Source: DASWHR01 sp036398095
GTDB taxonomy: Bacteria > Actinomycetota > AC-67
NCBI GenBank assembly: GCA_036398095.1
Contig: DASWHR010000095.1
Location: 1 to 9,260, forward strand
Direction of reading: 5' to 3'
DNA: 9,260 nucleotides
In this document: positions 1 through 5,028 of the stretch, piece after piece
Numbering within the stretch: position 1 is the first letter of the stretch
Layout of the letters: each line of letters begins with the position of its first letter
Position numbers and translations under genes: made by a program
The notes under the pieces: generated by a model
Database searches by the model: none
Told to the model about the DNA's origin: nothing
The model's input: the letters and a program-made list of their open reading frames with translations, nothing else

Positions 1-1014
1 GACCGCTACGGCGCCGACGCGACCCGGATGACCCTGTTCCGCTCCGCCGTCCTGGGCGGGGACGTGCCGATCAGCGAGCAGTGGGTCGAAGGTGATCGCA
101 ACTTCGCCAACAAGCTGTGGAACCTGACGCGTTTCGTGCTGATGTATGCGGGCGAACCGCAGGAGCGGCCGCTGCCGCCGGCCGACGCGCAGACCGTCGC
201 CGACCGTTGGATCCTTTCCCGGCTGGAACGCGTCGCGAGCGAGGCCGACGCGGCAATGGAGGCCTACGATTTCGCGACCGCCGCGGTCGCTCTGCGCACC
301 TTCGCGTGGAACGACTTCGCCGACTGGTACGTCGAGTGGTCGAAGGGCCGGCTGCAGAGCGGAACCGACGAAGAAAAGACCGCGGTGCTCGCAATCTTGA
401 CGCACGTGCTGTCGGCGACGTTGCGGCTGCTGCATCCGCTCATGCCATTCGTGACCGAGGAGCTGCATGCGTCGCTCGCGGGGACCGGCACGATCCTGCG
501 CGGCCCGTGGCCGCAGGCCGGCGCGGCGGATTCCGCTGCCGAATCTCGCTTCGAGTTCTTGCAGCAGATCGTCGCCGCGCTGCGCCGGTTCCGTGCCGAC
601 CACAAAGTCGCGCCGTCGATCCGGCCCGCCGCGACCGTGGTCGTGGCCGACTCGCAGCGGCGGCCGCTGCTGGAATCCGAACTCGAACGCGTGCGCGTGC
701 TGGCGTCCTGGGGCGAGATCATCGTCGCGGCCGAAGCGCCCGACGCGGTCGGGGAGGCCCGGATCGTGCTCGGCGGCGCCGTCGTGCACGTGCCGCTCGC
801 CGGCGTGCTCGACATCGGCGACGAAATCGCGCGGCTGCGCCGCGAGATCGACGAGCTCGGCAGAGAAGCCTCTCGCATCGAAACAAAGCTCGCCAATCAG
901 GACTTCGTGTCCAAGGCGCCCGAGGAGGTCGTCGAAACGCAGCGGGAACGGCTCGCCGGCGCGCGCGCCGCGATCGACGGCCTGTCGGAGGCGCTCGCGG
1001 AGCTGACGGCTTGA
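1..1014 (+). CDS. valS: Valine--tRNA ligase, C-terminal part (5' end outside window)
   Basis: ValS is the cytoplasmic enzyme that charges tRNA-Val with valine. Only the last 337 residues are present, and the frame is open from base 1. The first residues (DRYGADATRMTLF) match the class I core just after the KMSKS loop, which must lie upstream. VEGDRNFANKLWN then begins the helical anticodon-binding domain, which continues through WNDFADWYVEWSK and LHPLMPFVTEELH. The last ~65 residues, from LDIGDEIARLRREID, are charged and heptad-like and carry the FVSKAPEEVVE phrase. Together these match the ValS C-terminal coiled coil that contacts the tRNA and separate it from IleS and LeuS, which lack this arm. 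The stop codon TGA (1012-1014) overlaps the folC ATG by one base, so the two are co-transcribed. No frameshift is visible. Identity is very secure from motif recall. Confidence 0.96.
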   Translation, partial: DRYGADATRMTLFRSAVLGGDVPISEQWVEGDRNFANKLWNLTRFVLMYAGEPQERPLPPADAQTVADRWILSRLERVASEADAAMEAYDFATAAVALRTFAWNDFADWYVEWSKGRLQSGTDEEKTAVLAILTHVLSATLRLLHPLMPFVTEELHASLAGTGTILRGPWPQAGAADSAAESRFEFLQQIVAALRRFRADHKVAPSIRPAATVVVADSQRRPLLESELERVRVLASWGEIIVAAEAPDAVGEARIVLGGAVVHVPLAGVLDIGDEIARLRREIDELGREASRIETKLANQDFVSKAPEEVVETQRERLAGARAAIDGLSEALAELTA

Positions 1015-2321
1015 TGCGATACGAGCAGGCGATCGCCGCGCTCGATCGACGCACCAACTACGAGGCGACGGGCGCGCTGGTCGCGCCGAGCCTGGATCGC
1101 ATGCGCGCACTGATGGACCTGCTCGCCCATCCGCAGGCGTCGTATCCGGCGATTCACATCACCGGAACGAACGGAAAGACCACGGCTGCGCGCGTCGCGA
1201 CCGCGTTGCTGCGCGAGCTCGGTTTGGGTGTGGGCAGCTACACCTCGCCGCACCTGGATTCGCCCCGTGAGCGCATGGCCTATGACGGCCGCCCCATCAT
1301 CGAAGCCGAATTCGCCGAGACCTACGCGTATCTGGATCCGTACCTTCGCGCGGTGGATGAGCAAGGCCCGCCGGTCACCTGGTTCGAGGCGGTCACCGCG
1401 ATGGCGAACGTCTGGTTCGCCGAGCGTGCCGTGGAGGCCGCCGTCGTCGAGGTCGGGATGGGCGGGACGTGGGATGCGACGAACCTGGTCGACGGTCGCG
1501 TCGCGATCGTGACCGAAGTTGCGCTCGATCATCCCGAGCTGGGCGCAACTTCGGTCGAGATCGCGGTCGAGAAGGCCGGCATCGTCAAGCACGGCGCCGT
1601 CTGCGTCACCGGCGCACGCGACCCGGAGGTCCTGGAGGTGATCCGGCGTCGCTGCAGCGAAGTCGGCGCGACGCTACGACGCATCGACGCCGAGTTCGCG
1701 ATCGAGCGGATCGCGGTCGCGATCGGTGGGACGGCGCTCACGATTCGCGTCGGCGAGCGGGTCTATCGCGATCTGTTCCTGCCGCTCTACGGCGCGCATC
1801 TCGCCCACGACGCGGCCGTCGCGCTGGCGGCCGTGGTCGCCTTTCTGGGCGAGCGGGACGTGCACGACGAGGTGGTCGCCGGCGCGTTCGCGGCCGTCAC
1901 CGATCCCGGCCGCGTCGAGGTGCTGCGCCGCCGCCCGCTCGTGGTCGCCGACGGCGCGCACAACCCGGACGCGGCCCGCGCGCTGGCCGCGACGATGGCC
2001 GAGTCTTTCCAGTTCGAGCGGCTCACGCTGATCGTCGGAATGCTTGCCGGCAAGGATGTCGACGGAACGCTCGCGCCGCTGATCGCGATCGCGACCGACG
2101 TGGTCGCCACGCAGCCGCCGTCGCCCCGCGCCGTGCCCGCCGCCCAGATCGCCGGCGCCGTCGAAGGGCTCGGAAAGCGAGCGTCGATCGTCGAGGATCC
2201 GGCCGCGGCGCTTGAGGCGGCGTTGAAGAACGCGACCGAGCGCGACGCCGTGCTCGTTTCGGGCTCGCTATACACTGTCGCGGCTGTACGACCCCACGTG
2301 ACGGAGGATAAACCGAGATGA
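1014..2321 (+). CDS. folC: Folylpolyglutamate synthase / dihydrofolate synthase
   Basis: FolC is a 435-residue Mur-ligase-family enzyme. It adds glutamate to dihydropteroate and/or folates using ATP, in the cytoplasm. Visible motifs in order are P-loop GTNGKTT (51-57), SYTSPHL (75-81), EVGMGGTWDATN (146-157), LDHPELGATSVEIAVEKAGI (171-190), the PGR linker (298-300) and DGAHNP (313-318) at the start of the C-terminal glutamate ligase domain, then SGSLY (416-420). Length is normal for the family. The wording GTWDATN, rather than the GRLDATN common in Proteobacteria, is what I recall from high-GC Gram-positives. The start is the ATG in the TGATG overlap with valS. The frame is open much further upstream, but that stretch is an Arg-rich shadow of valS. 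The gene ends in a 4-nt ATGA overlap with ndk, so all three genes are probably translationally coupled. Whether it has one or both enzyme activities cannot be read from sequence alone. Confidence 0.95.
   Translation: MRYEQAIAALDRRTNYEATGALVAPSLDRMRALMDLLAHPQASYPAIHITGTNGKTTAARVATALLRELGLGVGSYTSPHLDSPRERMAYDGRPIIEAEFAETYAYLDPYLRAVDEQGPPVTWFEAVTAMANVWFAERAVEAAVVEVGMGGTWDATNLVDGRVAIVTEVALDHPELGATSVEIAVEKAGIVKHGAVCVTGARDPEVLEVIRRRCSEVGATLRRIDAEFAIERIAVAIGGTALTIRVGERVYRDLFLPLYGAHLAHDAAVALAAVVAFLGERDVHDEVVAGAFAAVTDPGRVEVLRRRPLVVADGAHNPDAARALAATMAESFQFERLTLIVGMLAGKDVDGTLAPLIAIATDVVATQPPSPRAVPAAQIAGAVEGLGKRASIVEDPAAALEAALKNATERDAVLVSGSLYTVAAVRPHVTEDKPR
2303..2307 (+). promoter_or_regulatory. Shine-Dalgarno sequence of ndk
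   Basis: GGAGG lies 10 nt before the ndk ATG, inside the last codons of folC. This shows that ndk can recruit its own ribosomes although it overlaps folC by four bases. It also fixes the ndk start at 2318. Confidence 0.75.
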
Positions 2322-2728
2322 GCGAACGCACTTTTGTGATGGTCAAGCCCGACGGCGTGCGCCGCGGTCTCGTCGGCGAAGTCGTCGGCCGGCTCGAGCG
2401 CAAGACGCTGGGGATCATCGGAATGAAGCTCTTTACGATCGACAAGGAACTCGCCGAAACGCACTACGGCGAGCACGTGGACAGGCCGTTCTTTCGCGAG
2501 TTGGTTTCGTTCATCACCTCCGGGCCGGTCGTCGCGATGTGCGTCGAAGGGGAAGAGGCCGTGAGCGTGTGCCGCACGCTGATGGGAGCGACCGATCCGA
2601 AGCAGGCCGCGCCCGGCACGATCCGCGGCGATCTTGGACTGGCGATCGGCGAGAACATCGTCCACGGATCCGACTCGCCCGAGTCGGCCAAGCGCGAACT
2701 CGGCTTGTTCTTCCCGGAATTGACCTGA
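2318..2728 (+). CDS. ndk: Nucleoside diphosphate kinase
   Basis: Ndk is a 136-residue cytoplasmic enzyme. It moves the gamma-phosphate between nucleoside triphosphates and diphosphates through a phosphohistidine, balancing NTP and dNTP pools. The sequence begins with the standard MSERTFVMVKPDGV (Lys10 binds phosphate). It has the RGLVGEVVGRLE helix, RTLMGATDPKQAAPGTIRGD (86-105) and the signature NIVHGSDSPESAKRE (113-127) with catalytic His116. Length and all key residues fit an ordinary bacterial Ndk. The ATG overlaps the folC stop as ATGA and has GGAGG ten bases upstream. It is the last gene of the valS-folC-ndk unit, because an intrinsic terminator begins 16 bases after its stop codon. Confidence 0.98.
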   Translation: MSERTFVMVKPDGVRRGLVGEVVGRLERKTLGIIGMKLFTIDKELAETHYGEHVDRPFFRELVSFITSGPVVAMCVEGEEAVSVCRTLMGATDPKQAAPGTIRGDLGLAIGENIVHGSDSPESAKRELGLFFPELT

Positions 2729-2744
2729 CGCAAAGGCTCATCTT

Positions 2745-2784
2745 GATCCCGTTCGGCGCGATCCGGACGGGATCTTCTTTTCTT
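2745..2784 (+). terminator. Rho-independent terminator after ndk
   Basis: The arms GATCCCGTTCGG (2745-2756) and CCGGACGGGATC (2763-2774) pair over 12 bp with one G-U wobble and a 6-base loop. The T-rich tract TTCTTTTCTT (2775-2784) follows directly. Position 16 bases past the ndk stop fits the end of the valS-folC-ndk transcript and sets radC apart as a separate unit or a read-through gene. Confidence 0.88.
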
Positions 2785-2801
2785 CGGCGCCTCGACGCAT
2801 C

Positions 2802-2805
2802 AGGA
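2802..2805 (+). promoter_or_regulatory. Possible ribosome binding site deciding the radC start
   Basis: AGGA sits 8 nt before the ATG at 2814. The alternative in-frame ATG at 2805 overlaps this motif and has no Shine-Dalgarno-like sequence at a workable distance. This favours the shorter protein. Confidence 0.45.
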
Positions 2806-2813
2806 TGCGGGGC

Positions 2814-3503
2814 ATGCCCGCTCGAAGCGTCCGCGTCCGTGAACGTCCCCCGTCCGATCGTCCGCGCGAGCGGCTCGCCGCGCACGGCGCCGCCGTGCTC
2901 GCCGATCACGAGTTGCTCGCGCTGGTGTTGCGAAACGGCAGCGCCGACGAAGATGTCGTCGCGCTCGCGCAGCGGCTGCTCGCGCACGCCGGCGGCGCTG
3001 CCGGACTGTCGCGGCTGGGCCCGCGCGAACTCGCGCGCGTGCACGGCGTCGGCGACGCGAAGGCCGCCGGCGTCGTCGCCGCCTTCGAACTCGCGCGACG
3101 ATCGATGGCTGCGATGGCGGCCGAGCGCGCGCAGATCGCCGGGCCGGCCGACGCGGCCGGACTGCTGATCCCGCGGCTCGCGCATCTGGATCACGAAGAG
3201 TCGATCGTGCTGGTGCTGGACCGCCGCCACCGGCTGCTGCGCGGCGTCGTCGTCGGCGTCGGCGGCGTGGCGCACGCGCCGATGGAGCCGCGCGAGGTCC
3301 TGCAGGCCGCGCTGCGCGAGCCGGCCGCCGCCTCGATTCTGGTCGCCCACAACCATCCCAGCGGCGATCCCGAGCCCAGCAGCGACGATCGAGCGGTCAC
3401 CCGGCGGCTCGAGCAGGCCGCCGCACTCGTCGGCCTGGACTTCCTGGACCACCTGATCGTCGCCTCGCGCGGCTGGCGGAGCCTGCGAACCGGCTCCTGG
3501 TAG
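2814..3503 (+). CDS. radC: RadC family protein (UPF0758, JAMM/MPN fold)
   Basis: RadC-family protein of 229 residues (232 if the ATG at 2805 is used; numbers below follow the 232 form). The N-terminal RPRERLAAHGAAVLADHELLALVLRNG is the usual RadC opening. It is followed by a helix-hairpin-helix stretch, LGPRELARVHGVGDAKAAGV (71-90). The C-terminal JAMM domain has Glu132, HNHPSGDPEPSSDD with metal-ligand positions His182, His184 and Asp195, and Ser192. All JAMM residues are present, so the domain could bind zinc. The family was once linked to radiation repair in E. coli, but that phenotype was later traced to recG and its biochemical role is unsettled. Some members occur on mobile elements, but here the setting beside ndk looks chromosomal. 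The stop codon directly abuts the inverted repeat in front of the antitoxin gene. Confidence 0.92.
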   Translation: MPARSVRVRERPPSDRPRERLAAHGAAVLADHELLALVLRNGSADEDVVALAQRLLAHAGGAAGLSRLGPRELARVHGVGDAKAAGVVAAFELARRSMAAMAAERAQIAGPADAAGLLIPRLAHLDHEESIVLVLDRRHRLLRGVVVGVGGVAHAPMEPREVLQAALREPAAASILVAHNHPSGDPEPSSDDRAVTRRLEQAAALVGLDFLDHLIVASRGWRSLRTGSW

Positions 3504-3519
3504 GGTATGCTGGCATACC
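3504..3519 (+). promoter_or_regulatory. Inverted repeat and -10-like box at the vapB start (likely operator/promoter)
   Basis: GGTATGC-TG-GCATACC is a perfect 7-bp inverted repeat with a 2-base spacer, ending one base before the vapB ATG. Its inner part contains TATGCT (3506-3511), which fits the TANNNT -10 consensus and lies 8 nt before the ATG. This geometry would give a leaderless or nearly leaderless transcript. Ribbon-helix-helix antitoxins usually bind short palindromes over their own promoter, so autorepression here is a reasonable inference. No good -35 hexamer was found upstream. Confidence 0.6.
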
Positions 3520-3777
3520 ATGAAAAGGACGACGGTGAAACTACCCGACGACCTCGACGCTCTGCTGCGGGACGAGGCGAGGCGCCGCGGCGTCTCGATG
3601 TCGGACGTGACTCGAGAAGCGATCGAGGCGTACTTGATCCCCCGGGGACCGCGCCGGCTCTCGTTCGTGGGCGCGGGGGCAAGCACCGACGGCCGCAGCA
3701 TCGCGGAGCACTTCGACGAGATCTACGCCGAGGCGATGGAGGAGCGCTTCCGGCGGAAGATGGGCCGCGACTCCTGA
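3520..3777 (+). CDS. vapB: Ribbon-helix-helix antitoxin, VapB-type
   Basis: An 85-residue protein and likely antitoxin of the adjacent PIN toxin. Residues 1-40 (starting MKRTTVKLPDDLDALLRDEA, then RRRGVSMSDVTREAIEAYL) have the strand-helix-helix pattern of ribbon-helix-helix (CopG/Arc-like) DNA-binding proteins. The acidic, helical C-terminal half (RSIAEHFDEIYAEAMEERFR) is the usual toxin-binding and neutralising tail. The family dimerises, binds palindromes upstream of its own gene, and is degraded to free the toxin under stress. The ATG follows the palindrome at 3504-3519, and there is no upstream Shine-Dalgarno, which suits leaderless translation. The TGA stop (3775-3777) overlaps the apparent toxin start. 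The family call rests on fold pattern and context; the exact antitoxin subtype is less certain. Confidence 0.88.
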   Translation: MKRTTVKLPDDLDALLRDEARRRGVSMSDVTREAIEAYLIPRGPRRLSFVGAGASTDGRSIAEHFDEIYAEAMEERFRRKMGRDS

Positions 3778-4181
3778 TCCTTGATACGAGCGTCCTGGTT
3801 GCCGCCGCGGATCGGCGCGACGCCGCTCACCGAGCGTGCGCGGATCTGATCGCCGGCTGGGCGGGGCCACTTTTCGTTCCCGTCTTGGTGGCGGGCGAAG
3901 CCGCGTGGATGATCGAGCGAAGGGCCGGCCTGATGGCCGAATACCGGTTCATAGCCGAGCTTGCCGCCGGCTCATTGACGGTCGGAGCGATCGAGCCGGG
4001 TGACTGGCTTCGGATCGGGGAACTCGTGGAGCGGTATGGAGATCTTCGTCTCGGCACGGTCGACGCCTCGATCGTCTCCCTCGCAGAGCGGCTGGGCATC
4101 ACCACGATCGCCACCCTCGACCACCGCCACTTCTCCGTCGTGCGCCCCGCCCACACCGACCGCTTCACGCTCATGCCGTAG
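3774..4181 (+). CDS. vapC: PIN-domain toxin ribonuclease, VapC-type (apparent CTG start)
   Basis: About 135 residues, the usual size of VapC. PIN toxins cut RNA (tRNA or rRNA sites) with a Mg-binding acidic cluster. Numbering from the proposed start gives MILDTSVLVAAADRR with Asp4, then VAGEAAWMIERR with Glu42, YGDLRLGTVDASIVSLAERL with Asp90 and Asp97, and IATLDHRHFSVVRP with Asp116. The full catalytic set is present. No ATG, GTG or TTG lies in frame between 3507 and the LDTS motif. CTG at 3774 gives the expected N-terminus and a 4-nt CTGA overlap with the vapB stop, parallel to the usual ATGA. Beginning instead at the ATG at 3507 would add ~89 Arg-rich residues that are only vapB read out of frame. 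The assignment to PIN/VapC is strong; the start codon is an inference. Confidence 0.88.
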   Translation: MILDTSVLVAAADRRDAAHRACADLIAGWAGPLFVPVLVAGEAAWMIERRAGLMAEYRFIAELAAGSLTVGAIEPGDWLRIGELVERYGDLRLGTVDASIVSLAERLGITTIATLDHRHFSVVRPAHTDRFTLMP

Positions 4182-4218
4182 CGCTCTTTACCGCAACTGC
4201 CGTGCCTACCAGTCTTGA

Positions 4219-5028
4219 TCACGCGGACTCGACTATGGTCGCGACCTCGTTCGAGGTTTGCCGAGGCACGCCGACAGCACTGATATGGGCGTGGTTGCGG
4301 ATCACGAACCCGCTCGCCGCATCGCCATCGACGAGGACGGTGAACGTGAACGAGTCTCGGTAACCGGGCCTAGCCGTGTCATACGTCGTGGCGTCGAAGT
4401 GTCCTTGGGAATCTCTCGGCGGCGCCGCCAGGGAAGGTTCCGAGACGCAGATCTCATCGCCTGTGTCGGGTTTTTGGTCGGGGTTGACACAGGTGGAGCC
4501 GCTCCCGACCCATGAGGTGTGCTCGGGGATGTGGGCGCGGATCCGCACGTTCACCGCCCTGCCTCGTCCCGCATTCTCCCAGGAGATCGTGTATGTGATG
4601 ATGTCCCCGGGGCGCGCGGTTGAGCGGTCGGCGCTCATCGCGATCCGGAGGTCGGGCGAGTTCGTGATCTGCTCGCGGATGCTTCCCGGGGAGGGCGTGG
4701 GCGACGGCTCGGGTCCGGGTGTGGGCCGACCCGCGGGACGCGGCGCCCCTGCGGGTTGGGGGGGCGGTGCGCCGAGGAGTTGCTGCGAAGTCCCCTCCCC
4801 GAAGAGCACGTCGAGGATCTCGGCAGAAAGCGGAGCGAGAGATGTCGCCGGGGGACCGCCCAGTGCGTCGAGAGCCGATTCGAGGCGTACATCCAGCGCC
4901 GCCTTCGGCGGGACTGCCGGGCTCGTTGCGGCGATCATCGTTCCGATGAGGACGAGCGATACGAGCGTGCTCCACGCGATGCCGGCGGCGCCCACGCCGG
5001 CGACACGCCTGGTGCGCTCGAGCGTCAA
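4219..5028 (-). CDS. Exported or membrane-anchored protein with DUF11-like beta-sandwich domain
   Basis: A 269-residue protein from a TTG start that overlaps the kinase stop as TTGA. That start gives an N-terminus with basic residues (MTLERTRRVA) followed by a long hydrophobic segment (about 11-34) ending AATSPA, i.e. a signal peptide or signal anchor. The same frame is open much further upstream, but there it only shadows the kinase. A Pro-rich linker (about 88-115, APPPQPAGAPRPAG then PTPGPEPSPTPSPG) leads to one DUF11-like domain (about 126-268). That domain contains DLRIAMSADRSTARPGDIIT, then YTISWENAGRGRAVNVRIR, and it ends NEVATIV. Cys180 and Cys194 may form a disulfide. DUF11 domains are structural beta-sandwiches of surface proteins; no enzyme activity is implied. 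Being last in the kinase operon with overlapping codons suggests a job tied to the sensor, such as ligand binding or an envelope output, but this is inference. Confidence 0.82.
   Translation of the reverse strand: MTLERTRRVAGVGAAGIAWSTLVSLVLIGTMIAATSPAVPPKAALDVRLESALDALGGPPATSLAPLSAEILDVLFGEGTSQQLLGAPPPQPAGAPRPAGRPTPGPEPSPTPSPGSIREQITNSPDLRIAMSADRSTARPGDIITYTISWENAGRGRAVNVRIRAHIPEHTSWVGSGSTCVNPDQKPDTGDEICVSEPSLAAPPRDSQGHFDATTYDTARPGYRDSFTFTVLVDGDAASGFVIRNHAHISAVGVPRQTSNEVATIVESA

Noticed and set aside
117..1013. Upstream extension of FolC to 734 residues
   Set aside because: The extra 299 residues are Arg-rich out-of-frame valS. FolC starts naturally at 1014.
2080..2097. GATCGCGATCGCG run resembling the cyanobacterial HIP1 octamer GCGATCGC
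   Set aside because: It encodes Ile-Ala-Ile-Ala in FolC. I saw only a few such octamers, and the gene set does not look cyanobacterial.
3242..3270. GGCGTC-type short repeat in radC
   Set aside because: It encodes the normal Gly/Val strand of the JAMM domain and reflects GC-rich codon use rather than a functional repeat.
2514..3701. Minus-strand open frame of about 395 codons over ndk and radC
   Set aside because: It overlaps two recognised plus-strand genes and has no motif of its own.
3507..3773. Toxin beginning at the ATG at 3507
   Set aside because: The ATG lies inside the inverted repeat, and the following ~89 residues are vapB out of frame, unlike any PIN protein N-terminus.
4182..4218. 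Possible bidirectional terminator between the converging vapC and DUF11-like genes
   Set aside because: No convincing stem with a T-tract was found on either strand in these 37 bases.
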